A stretch of DNA of 64,000 nt from Crossaster papposus (taxonomy: Eukaryota; Echinodermata; Asteroidea; Velatida; Solasteridae): contig JBAIAA010000891.1 of assembly GCA_037893245.1 (NCBI GenBank), positions 62,001-126,000 of the forward strand. The letters are read 5' to 3'. The stretch's first letter is position 1. Each line of letters begins with the position of its first letter. Below the pieces are notes generated by a model. It was not told the DNA's origin, did no database searches, and saw nothing but the letters and a program-made list of their open reading frames with translations. Below, piece by piece: positions 26,881 to 38,900 of the stretch. Position numbers and translations under genes: made by a program.

Positions 26881-28472
26881 GAATGGCAAAATTAGCAATT
26901 TGACCCGGGGCATGCTTTGTTAGTATTTTATTTCGATTTTCTGAAAATGTTAACGTTAACACACGCGTTTCAAATGCGCCATAGGTTTGTGCACACAATC
27001 CCCGCCCACAAATAAGGGCATGAAGGAAAGCATGCCCCGGGAAGGGGCTGGGTGTTAGGAGATAGAGGGGGGCCTCCAGGAATGGCAAAATTAGCAATTT
27101 GACCCGGGGCATGCTTTGTTAGTATTTTATTTCGATTTTCTGAAAATTGTAACGTTAACACACGCGTTTCAAATTCGCCATAGGTTTGTGCACACAATCC
27201 CCGCCCACAAATAAGGGCATGAAGGAAAGCATGCCCCGGGAAGGCGCTGGGTGTTAGGAGATAGAGGGGGGCCTCCAGGAATGGCACAATTAGCAATTTG
27301 ACCCGGGACATGCTTTGTTAGTATTTTATTTCGATTTTCTGAAAATGTTAACGTTAACACACGCGTTTCAAATTCGCCATAGGTTTGTGCACACAATCCC
27401 CGCCCACAAATAAGAGCATGAAGGAAAGCATGCCCCGGGAAGGGGCTGGGTGTTAGGAGATAGAGGGGGGCCTCCAGGAATGGCAAAATTAGCAATTTGA
27501 CCCGGGGCATGCTTTGTTAGTATTTTATTTCGATTTTCTGAAAATTTTAACGTTAACACACGCGTTTCAAATTCGCCATAGGTTTGTGCACACAATCCCC
27601 GCCCACAAATAAGGGCATGAAGGAAAGCATGCCCCGGGAAGGGGCTGGGTGTTAGGAGATAGAGGGGGGCCCCCAGGAATGGCAAAATTAGCAATTTGAC
27701 CCGGGGCATGCTTTGTTAGTATTTTATTTCGATTTTCTGAAAATGTTAACGTTAACACACGCGTTTCAAATGCGCCATAGGTTTGTGCACACAATCCCCG
27801 CCCACAAATAAGGGCATGAAGGAAAGCATGCCCCGGGAAGGGGCTGGGTGTTAGGAGATAGAGGGGGGCCTCCAGGAATGGCAAAATTAGCAATTTGACC
27901 CGGGGCATGCTTTGTTAGTATTTTATTTCGATTTTCTGAAAATTGTAACGTTAACACACGCGTTTCAAATTCGCCATAGGTTTGTGCACACAATCCCCGC
28001 CCACAAATAAGGGCATGAAGGAAAGCATGCCCCGGGAAGGCGCTGGGTGTTAGGAGATAGAGGGGGGCCTCCAGGAATGGCACAATTAGCAATTTGACCC
28101 GGGACATGCTTTGTTAGTATTTTATTTCGATTTTCTGAAAATGTTAACGTTAACACACGCGTTTCAAATTCGCCATAGGTTTGTGCACACAATCCCCGCC
28201 CACAAATAAGAGCATGAAGGAAAGCATGCCCCGGGAAGGGGCTGGGTGTTAGGAGATAGAGGGGGGCCTCCAGGAATGGCAAAATTAGCAATTTGACCCG
28301 GGGCATGCTTTGTTAGTATTTTATTTCGATTTTCTGAAAATTTTAACGTTAACACACGCGTTTCAAATTCGCCATAGGTTTGTGCACACAATCCCCGCCC
28401 ACAAATAAGGGCATGAAGGAAAGCATGCCCCGGGAAGGGGCTGGGTGTTAGGAGATAGAGGGGGGCCTCCAG
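26881..28472. repeat. Four-monomer (796 bp) higher-order repeat, two units
   Basis: Private variants recur at a spacing of 796 bp: TAAGAGCATG at 27411 and 28207, GGCACAATTAG with GGGACATGC near 27285 and 28080, and CAAATGCGCC near 26970 and 27767. The two units appear almost identical by eye, suggesting a recent tandem duplication. Confidence 0.8.
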
Positions 28473-30176
28473 GAATGGCAAAATTAGCAATTTGACCCGG
28501 GGCATGCTTTGTTAGTATTTTATTTCGATTTTCTGAAAATGTTAACGTTAACACACGCGTTTCAAATTCGCCATAGGTTTGTGCACACAATCCCCGCCCA
28601 CAAAAAAAGGGCATGAAGGAAAGCATGCCCCGGGAAGGGGCTGGGTGTTAGGAGATAGAGGGGGGCCTCGAGGAATGGCAACATTAGCAATTTGACCCGG
28701 GGCATGCTTTGTTAGTATTTTATTTCGATTTTCTGAAAATTTTAACGTTAACACACGCGTTTCAAATTCGCCATATGTTTGTGCACACAATCCCCGCCCA
28801 CAAATAAGGGCCTGAAGCAAAGCATGCCCCGGGAAGGGGCTGGGTGTTAGGAGATAGAGGGGGGCCTCCAGGAATGGCACAATTAGCAATTTGACCCGGG
28901 ACATGCTTTGTTAGTATTTTATTTCGATTTTCTGAAAATGTTAACGTTAACACACGCGTTTCAAATTCGCCATAGGTTTGTGCACACAATCCCCGCCCAC
29001 AAATAAGGGCATGAAGGAAAGCATGCCCCGGGAAGGGGCTGGGTGTTAGGAGATAGAGGGGGGCCTCCAGGAATGGCAAAATTAGCAATTTGACCCGGGG
29101 CATGCTTTGTTAGTATTTTATTTCGATTTTCTGAAAATTTTAACGTTAACACACGCGTTTCAAATTCGCCATAGGTTTGTGCACACAATCCCCGCCCACA
29201 AATAAGGGCATGAAGGAAAGCATGCCCCGGGAAGGGGCTGGGTGTTAGGAGATAGAGGGGGGCCTCCAGGAATGGCAAAATTAGCAATTTGACCCGGGGC
29301 ATGCTTTGTTAGTATTTTATTTCGATTTCCTGAAAATGTTAACGTTAACACACGCGTTTCAAATTCGCCATAGGTTTGTGCACACAATCCCCGCCCACAA
29401 ATAAGGGCATGAAGGAAAGCATGCCCCGGGAAGGGGCTGGGTGTTAGGAGATAGAGGGGGGCCTCCAGGAATGGCAAAATTAGCAATTTGACCCGGGGCA
29501 TGCTTTGTTAGTATTTTATTTCGATTTTCTGAAAATGTTAACGTTAACACACGCGTTTCAAATTCGCCATAGGTTTGTGCACACAATCCCCGCCCACAAA
29601 TAAGGGCATGAAGGAAAGCATGCCCCGAGAAGGGGCTGGGTGTTAGGAGATAGAGGGGGGCCTCCAGGAATGGCAAAATTAGCAATTTGACCCGGGGCAT
29701 GCTTTGTTAGTATTTTATTTCGATTTTCTGAAAATTTTAACGTTAACACACGCGTTTCAAATTCGCCATAGGTTTGTGCACACAATCCCCGCCCACAAAT
29801 AAGGGCATGAAGGAAAGCATGCCCCGGGAAGGGGCTGGGTGTTAGGAGATAGAGGGGGGCCTCCAGGAATGGCAACATTAGCAATTTGACCCGGGGCATG
29901 CTTTGTTAGTATTTTATTTCGATTTTCTGAAAATGTTAACGTTAACACACGCGTTTCAAATTCGCCATAGGTTTGTGCACACAATCCCCGCCCACAAATA
30001 AGGGCATGAAGGAAAGCATGCCCCGGGAAGGGGCTGGGTGTTAGGAGATAGAGGGGGGCCTCCAGGAATGGCAAAATTAGCAATTTGACCCGGGGCATGC
30101 TTTGTTAGTATTTTATTTCGATTTTCTGAAAATTGTAACGTTAACACACGCGTTTCAAATTCGCCATAGGTGTGTG

Positions 30177-30376
30177 TTCTTGTCTTGCATTACGATCGAG
30201 GATCGAAACACAAAAGAGAACAAAGGGAACAAAGGATCCTCGATCGACGGTTTGCTTGTCCGAATTCTGTCCTCGATCGACAGTGCAAGCGCAAAGCAAT
30301 GGGGATTGGGTTAAGTAAAGGAAGAAAGGAAAACACAATATCGATCCTCGGTCGTTATGTGGTTCACGACTGCGTG
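30177..30376. mobile_element. 200-bp inverted-repeat-rich insert within the satellite
   Basis: Satellite sequence breaks after CCATAGGTGTGTG and resumes at GTGCACACAATCCCC; the intervening DNA is unlike any monomer. Measured from the landmarks on each side, the extra length is exactly 200 bp. A short GTG at both edges may be a target-site duplication or microhomology. Inside, 30187-30205 and 30342-30360 are inverted copies of each other (16 of 19 positions). The motif TCCTCGATCG and close variants occurs four times, once inverted near the left end. There is no coding capacity, no poly-A tail and no convincing pol III promoter. A small non-autonomous DNA element (MITE-like) is the best guess. 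Replacement of one monomer by foreign DNA is an alternative, because the left and right flanks carry different monomer subtypes. Confidence 0.55.
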
Positions 30377-33300
30377 CACACAATCCCCGCCCACAAATAA
30401 GGGCATGAAGGAAAGCATGCCCCGGGAAGGGGCTGGGTGTTAGGAGATAGAGGGGGGCCTCCAGGAATGGCAAAATTAGCAATTTGACCCGGGGCATGCT
30501 TTGTTAGTATTTTATTTCGATTTTCTGAAAATTTTAACGTTAACACACGCGTTTCAAATTCGCCATATGTTTGTGCACACAATCCCCGCCCACAAATAAG
30601 GGCCTGAAGGAAAGCATGCCCCGGGAAGGGGCTGGGTGTTAGGAGATAGAGGGGGGCCTCCAGGAATGGCAAAATTAGCAATTTGACCCGGGGCATGCTT
30701 TGTTAGTATTTTTTTTTCGATTTTCTGAACATTTTAACGTTAACACACGCGTTTCAAATTCGCCATAGGTGTGTGCACACAATCCCCGCCCACAAATAAG
30801 GGAATGAAGGAAAGCATGCCCCGGGAAGGGGCTGGGTGTTAGGAGATAGAGGGGGGCCTCCAGGAATGGCAAAATTAGCAATTTGACCCGGGGCATGCTT
30901 TGTTAGTATTTTATTTCGATTTTCTGAAAATGTTAACGTTAACACACGCGTTTCAAATGCGCCATAGGTTTGTGCACACAATCCCCGCCCACAAATAAGG
31001 GCATGAAGGAAAGCATGCCCCGGGAAGGGGCTGGGTGTTAGGAGATAGAGGGGGGCCTCCAGGAATGGCACAATTAGCAATTTGACCCGGGACATGCTTT
31101 GTTAGTATTTTATTTCGATTTTCTGAAAATGTTAACGTTAACACACGCGTTTCAAATTCGCCATAGGTTTGTGCACACAATCCCCGCCCACAAATAAGGG
31201 CATGAAGGAAAGCATGCCCCGGGAAGGGGCTGGGTGTTAGGAGATAGAGGGGGCCTCCAGGAATGGCAAAATTAGCAATTTGACCCGGGGCATGCTTTGT
31301 TAGTATTTTATTTCGATTTTCTGAAAATTTTAACGTTAACACACGCGTTTCAAATTCGCCATAGGTTTGTGCACACAATCCCCGCCCACAAATAAGGGCA
31401 TGAAGGAAAGCATGCCCCGGGAAGGGGCTGGGTGTTAGGAGATAGAGAGGGGCCTCCAGGAATGGCAAAATTAGCAATTTGACCCGGGGCATGCTTTGTT
31501 AGTATTTTATTTCGATTTTCTGAAAATTTTAACGTTAACACACGCGTTTCAAATTCGCCATATGTTTGTGCACACAATCCCCGCCCACAAATAAGGGCAT
31601 GAAGGAAAGCATGCCCCGGGAAGGGGCTGGGTGTTAGGAGATAGAGGGGGGCCTCCAGGAATGGCAACATTAGCAATTTGACCCGGGGCATGCTTTGTTA
31701 GTATTTTATTTCGATTTTCTGAAAATTTTAACGTTAACACACGCGTTTCAAATTCGCCATAGGTTTGTGCACACAATCCCCGCCCACAAATAAGGGCATG
31801 AAGAAAAGCATGCCCCGGGAAGGGGCTGGGTGTTAGGAGATAGAGGGGGGCCTCCAGGAATGGCAAAATTAGCAATTTGACCCGGGGCATGCTTTGTTAG
31901 TATTTTATTTCGATTTTCTGAAAATGTTAACGTTAACACACGCGTTTCAAATTCGCCATAGGTTTGTGCACACAATCCCCGCCCACAAATAAGGGCATGA
32001 AGGAAAGCATGCCCCGAGAAGGGGCTGGGTGTTAGGAGATAGAGGGGGGCCTCCAGGAATGGCAAAATTAGCAATTTGACCCGGGGCATGCTTTGTTAGT
32101 ATTTTATTTCGATTTTCTAAAAAAATTTAACGTTAACACACGCGTTTCAAATTCGCCATAGGTTTGTGCACACAATCCCCGCCCACAAATAAGGGCATGA
32201 AGGAAAGCATGCCCCGGGAAGGGGCTGGGTGTTAGGAGATAGAGGGGGGCCTCCAGGAATGGCAAAATTAGCAATTTGACCCGGGGCATGCTTTGTTAGT
32301 ATTTTATTTCGATTTTCTGAAAATTGTAACGTTAACACACGCGTTTCAAATTCGCCATATGTGTGTGCACATAATCCCCGCCCACAAATAAGGGCATGAA
32401 GGAAAGCATGCCCCGGGAAGGGGCTGGGTGTTAGGAGATAGAGGGGGGCCTCCAGGAATGGCAAAATTAGCAATTTGACCCGGGGCATGCTTTGTTAGTA
32501 TTTTATTTCGATTTTCTGAAAACTTTAACGTTAACACACGCGTTTCAAATTCGCCATAGGTTTGTGCACACAATCCCCGCCCACAAATAAGGGCATGAAG
32601 GAAAGCATGCCCCGGGAAGGGGCTGGGTGTTAGGAGATAGAGAGGGGCCTCCAGGAATGGCAAAATTAGCAATTTGACCCGGGGCATGCTTTGTTAGTAT
32701 TTTATTTCGATTTTCTGACAATTTTAACGTTAACACACTCGTTTCAAATTCGCCATAGGTTTGTGCACACAATCCCCGCCCACAAATAAGGGCATGAAGG
32801 AAAGCATGCCCCGGGAAGGGGCTGGGTGTTAGGAGATAGAGGGGGGCCTCCAGGAATGGCAAAATTAGCAATTTGACCCGGGGCATGCTTTGTTAGTATT
32901 TTATTTCAATTTTCTGAAAATTTTAACGTTAACACACGCGTTTCAAATTCGCCATATGTTTGTGCACACAATCCCCGCCCACAAATAAGGGCATGAAGGA
33001 AAGCATGCCCCGGGAAGGGGCTGGGTGTTACGAGATAGAGGGGGGCCTCCAGGAATGGCAAAATTAGCAATTTGTCCCGGGGCATGCTTTGTTAGTATTT
33101 TATTTCGATTTTCTGAAAATTGTAACGTTAACACACGCGTTTCAAATTCGCCATAGGTTTGTGCACACAATCCCCGCCCACAAATAAGGGCATGAAGGAA
33201 AGCATGCCCCGGGAAGGGGCTGGGTGTTAGGAGATAGAGGGGGGCCTCCAGGAATGGCAAAATTAGCAATTTGACCCGGGGCATGCTTTGTTAGTATTTT

Positions 33301-35927
33301 ATTTCGATTTTCTGAAAATTTTAACGTTAACACACGCGTTTCAAATTCGCCCTAGGTTTGTGCACACAATCCCCGCCCACAAATAAGGGCATGAAGGAAA
33401 GCATGCCCCGGGAAGGGGCTGGGTGTTAGGAGATAGAGGGGGACCTCCAGGAATGGCAAAATTAGCAATTTTACTCGGGGCATGCTTTGTTAGTATTTTA
33501 TTTCGATTTTCTGAAAATTTTAACGTTAACACACGCGTTTCAAATTCGCCATATGTTTGTGCACACAATCCCCGCCCACAAATAAGGGCATGAAGGAAAG
33601 AATGCCCCGGGAAGGGGCTGGGTGTTACGAGATAGAGGGGGGCCTCCAGGAATGGCAAAATTTGCAATTTGTCCCGGGGCATGCTTTGTTAGTATTTTAT
33701 TTCGATTTTCTGAAAATTGTAACGTTAACACACGCGTTTCAAATTCGCCATAGGTTTGTGCACACAATCCCCGCCCACAAATAAGGGCATGAAGGAAAGC
33801 ATGCCCCGGGAAGGGGCTGGGTGTTAGGAGATAGAAGGGGGCCTCCAGGAATGGCAAAATTAGCAATTTGACCCGGGGCATGCTTTGTTAGTATTTTATT
33901 TCGATTTTCTGAAAATGTTAACGTTAACACACGCGTTTCAAATTCGCCATAGGTTTGTGCACACAATCCCCGCCCACAAATAAGGGCATGAAGGAAAGCA
34001 TGCCCCGGGAAGGGGCTGGGTGTTAGGAGATAGAGGGGGGCCTCCAGGAATGGCAAAATTAGCAATTTGACCCGGGGCATGCTTTGTTAGTATTTTATTT
34101 TGATTTTCTGAAAATGTTAACGTTAACACACGCGTTTCAAATTCGCCATAGGTTTGTGCACACAATCCCCGCCCACAAATAAGGGCATGAATGAAAGCAT
34201 GCCCCGGGAAGGGGCTGGGTGTTAGGAGATAGAGGGGGGCCTCCAGGAATGGCAAAATTAGCAATTTGACCCGGGGCATGCTTTGTTAGTATTTTATTTC
34301 GATTTTCTGAAAATGTTAACGTTAACACACGCGTTTCAAATTCGCCATAGGTTTGTGCACACAATCCCCGCCCACAAATAAGGGCATGAAGGAAAGCATG
34401 CCCCGGGAAGGGGCTGGGTGTTAGGAGATAGAGGGGGGCCTCCAGGAATGGCAACATTAGCAATTTGAACCGGGGCATGCTTTGTTAGTATTTTATTTCG
34501 ATTTTCTGAAAATGTTAACGTTAACACACGCGTTTCAAATTCGCCATAGGTTTGTGCACACACTCCCCGCCCACAATTAAGGGCATGAAGGAAAGCATGC
34601 CCCGGGAAGGGAATGGGTGTTAGGAGATAGAGGGGGGCCTCCAGGAATGGCAAAATTAGCAATTTGACCCGGGGCATGCTTTGTTAGTATTTTATTTCGA
34701 TTTTCTGAAAATGTTAACGTTAACACACGCGTTTCAAATTCGCCATAGGTTTGTGCACACAATCCCCGCCCACAAATAAGGGCATGAAGGAAAGCATGCC
34801 CCGGGAAGGGGCTGGGTGTTAGGAGATAGAGGGGGGCCTCCAGGAATGGCAAAATTAGCAATTTGACCCGGGGCATGCTTTGTTAGTATTTTATTTCGAT
34901 TTTCTGAAAATTTTAACGTTAACACACGCGTTTCAAATTCGCCATAGGTTTGTGCACACAATCCCCGCCCACAAATAAGGGCATGAAGGAAAGCATGCCC
35001 CGGGAAGGGGCTGGGTGTTAGGAGATAGAGGGGGGCCTCCAGGAATGGCAAAATTAGCAATTTGACCCGGGGCATGCTTTGTTAGTATTTTATTTCGATT
35101 TTCTGAAAATGTTAACGTTAACACACGCGTTTCAAATTCGCCATAGGTTTGTGCACACAATCCCCGCCCACAAATAAGGGCATGAAGGAAAGCATGCCCC
35201 GGGAAGGGGCTGGGTGTTAGGAGATAGAGGGGGGCCTCCAGGAATGGCAAAATTAGCAATTTGACCCGGGGCATGCTTTGTTAGTATTTTATTTCGATTT
35301 TCTGAAAATGTTAACGTTAACACACGCGTTTCAAATTCGCCATAGGTTTGTGCACACAATCCCCGCCCACAAATAAGGGCATGAAGGAAAGCATGCCCCG
35401 GGAAGGGGCTGGGTGTTAGGAGATAGAGGGGGGCCTCCAGGAATGGCAAAATTAGCAATTTGACCCGGGGCATGCTTTGTTAGTATTTTATTTCGATTTT
35501 CTGAAAATGTTAACGTTAACACACGCGTTTCAAATTCGCCATAGGTTTGTGCACACAATCCCCGCCCACAAATAAGGGCATGAAGGAAAGCATGCCCCGG
35601 GAAGGGGCTGGGTGTTAGGAGATAGAGGGGGGCCTCCAGGAATGGCAAAATTAGCAATTTGACCCGGGGCATGCTTTGTTAGTATTTTATTTCGATTTTC
35701 TGAAAATTTTAACGTTAACACACGCGTTTCAAATTCGCCATAGGTTTGTGCACACAATCCCAGCCCACAAATAAGGGCATGAAGGAAAGCATGCCCCGGG
35801 AAGGGGCTGGGTGTTAGGAGATAGAGGGGGGCCTCCAGGAATGGCAAAATTAGCAATTTGACCCGGGGCATGCTTTGTTAGTATTTTATTTCGATTTTCT
35901 GAAAATTGTAACGTTAACACACGCGTT

Positions 35928-38900
35928 TCAAATTCGCCATAGGTTTGTGCACACAATCCCCGCCCACAAATAAGGGCATGAAGGAAAGCATGCCCCGGGA
36001 ACGGGCTGGGTGTTAGGAGATAGAGGGGGGCCTCCAGGAATGGCAAAATTAGCAATTTGACCCGGGGCATGCTTTGTTAGTATTTTATTTCGATTTTCTG
36101 AAAATTTTAACGTTAACACACGCGTTTCAAATTCGCCATATGTTTGTGCACACAATCCCCGCCCACAAATAAGGGCATGAAGGAAAGCATGCCCCGGGAA
36201 GGGGCTGTGTGTTACGAGATAGAGGGGGGCCTCCAGAAATGGCAAAATTAGCAATTTGACCCGGGGCATGCTTTGTTAGTATTTTATTTCGATTTTCTGA
36301 ACATTTTAACGTTAACACACGCGTTTCAAATTCGCCATAGGTTTGTGCACACAATCCCCGCCCACAAATAAGGGCATGAAGGAAAGCATGCCCCGGGAAG
36401 GGGCTGGGTGTTAGGACATAGAGGGGGGCCTCCAGGAATGGCAAAATTAGCAATTTGACCCGGGGCATGCTTTGTTAGTATTTTATTTCGATTTTCTGAA
36501 AATTGTAACGTTAACACACGCGTTTCAAATTCGCCATAGGTTTGTGCACACAATCCCCGCCCACAAATAAGGGCATGAAGGAAAGCATGCCCCGGGAAGC
36601 GGCTGGGTGTTAGGAGATAGAAGGGGGCCTCCAGGAATGGCAAAATCTGCAATTTGACCCGGGGCATGCTTTGTTAGTATTTTATTTCGATTTTCTGAAA
36701 ATGTTAACGTTAACACACGCGTTTCAAATTCGCCATAGGTTTGTGCACACAATCCCCGCCCACAAATAAGGGCATGAAGGAAAGCATGCCCCGGGAAGGG
36801 GCTGGGTGTTAGGAGATAGAGGGGGGCCTCCAGGAATGGCAAAATTAGCAATTTGACCCGGGGCATGCTTTGTTAGTATTTTATTTCGATTTTCTGAAAA
36901 TGTTAACGTTAACACACGCGTTTCAAATTCGCCATAGGTTTGTGCACACAATCCCCGCCCACAAATAAGGGCATGAAGGAAAGCATGCCCCGGGAAGGGG
37001 CTGGGTGTTAGGAGATATAGGGGGGCCTCCAGGAATGGCAAAATTAGCAATTCGATCCGGGGCATGCTTTGTTAATATTTTATTTCGATTTTCTGACAAT
37101 TTTAACGTTAACACACGCGTTTCAAATTCGCCATAGGTTTGTGCACACAATCCCCGCCCACAAATAAGGGCATGAAGGAAAGCATGCCCCGGGAAGGGGC
37201 TGGGTGTTAGGAGATAGAGGGGGGCCTCCAGGAATGGCAACATTAGCAATTTGACCCGGGGCATGCTTTGTTAGTATTTTATTTCGATTTTTTGAAAATT
37301 GTAACGTTAACACACGCGTTTCAAATTCGCCATAGGTTTGTGCACACAATCCCCGCCCACAAATAAGGGCATGAAGGAAAGCATGCCCCGGGAAGGGGCT
37401 GGGTGTTAGAAGATAGAGGGGGGCCTCCAGGAATGGCAAAATTAGCAATTTGACCCGGGGCATGCTTTGTTAGTATTTTATTTCGATTGTCTGAAAATTT
37501 TAACGTTAACACACGCGTTTCAAATTCGCCATAGGTTTGTGCACACAATCCCCGCCCACAAATAAGGGCATGAAGGAAAGCATGCCCCGGGAAGGGGCTG
37601 GGTGTTAGGAGATAGAGGGGGGCCTCCAGGAATTGCAAAATTAGCAATTTGACCCGGGGCATGCTTTGTTAGTATTTTATTTATATTTTCTGAAAATGTT
37701 AACGTTAACACACGCGTTTCAAATTCGCCATAGGTTTGTGCACACAATCCCCGCCCACAAATAAGGGCATGAAGGAAAGCATGCCCCGGGAAGGGGCTGG
37801 GTGTTAGGAGATAGAGGGGGGCCTCCAGGAATGGCAAAATTAGCAATTTGACCCGGGGCATGCTTTGTTAGTATTTTATTTCGATTTTCTGAAAATTGTA
37901 ACGTTAACACACGCGTTTCAAATTCGCCATAGGTTTGTGCACACAATCCCCGCCCACAAATAAGGGCATGAAGGAAAGCATGCCCCGGGAAGGGGCTGGG
38001 TGTTAGGAGATAGAGGGGGGCCTCCAGGAATGGCAAAATTAGCAATTTGACCCGGGGCATGCTTTGTTAGTATTTTATTTCGATTTTCTGAAAATTGTAA
38101 CGTTAACACACGCGTTTCAAATTCGCCATAGGTTTGTGCACACAATCCCCGCCCACAAATAAGGGCATGAAGGAAAGCATGCCCCGGGAAGGGGCTGGGT
38201 GTTAGGAGATAGAAGGGGGCCTCCAGTAATGGCAAAATGTGCAATTTGACCCGGGGCATGCTTTGTTAGTATTTTATTTATATTTTCTGAAAATGTTAAC
38301 GTTAACACACGCGTTTCAAATTCGCCATAGGTTTGTGCACACAATCCCCGCCCACAAATAAGGGCATGAAGGAAAGCATGCCCCGGGAAGGGGCTGGGTG
38401 TTAGGAGATAGAGGGGGGCCTCCAGGAATGGCAAAATTAGCAATTTGACCCGGGGCATGCTTTGTTAGTTTTTTATTTCGATTTTCTGAAAATTGTAACG
38501 TTAACACACGCGTTTCAAATTCGCCATAGGTTTGTGCACACAATCCCCGCCCACAAATAAGGGCATGAAGGAAAGCATGCCCCGGGAAGGGGCTGGGTGT
38601 TAGGAGATAGAGGGGGGCCTCCAGGAATGGCAAAATTAGCAATTTGACCCGGGGCATGCTTTGTTAGTATTTTATTTCGATTTTCTGAAAATTGTAACGT
38701 TAACACACGCGTTTCAAATTCGCCATAGGTTTGTGCACACAATCCCCGCCCACAAATAAGGGCATGAAGGAAAGCATGCCCCGGGAAGGGGCTGGGTGTT
38801 AGGAGATAGAAGGGGGCCTCCAGTAATGGCAAAATTTGCAATTTGACCCGGGGCATGCTTTGTTAGTATTTTATTTCGATTTTCTGAAAATGTTAACGTT

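Larger units (their letters stand above)
1..30176. repeat. 199-bp satellite array, left block
   Basis: A head-to-tail tandem array with a 199-bp period, seen directly as recurrence of the same landmark (GACCCGGGGCATGC) at 33, 232, 431, 630 and so on. Some monomers are 198 or 200 bp because of single-base indels, for example seven instead of six G in the G-run before CCTCC. All monomers have the same orientation. Each holds, in order, an ACGCGT site, TTCGCCATAGG, a TGTGCACA palindrome, CCCCGCCCACAAATAAGGGC, GCATGCCCCGGG, a G-rich stretch, and GACCCGGGGCATGC. Variation is mostly point substitutions shared by sets of monomers (subtypes), as expected of concerted evolution. The period is close to a nucleosome repeat, typical of centromeric or pericentromeric satellites, but no centromere function can be shown here. 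I do not recognise the family. Confidence 0.97.

Noticed and set aside
30177-30376. tRNA-derived SINE
   Set aside because: GGTTCACGAC near the right end only loosely resembles a B box, no A box at proper spacing is seen, and there is no poly-A or simple-repeat tail.
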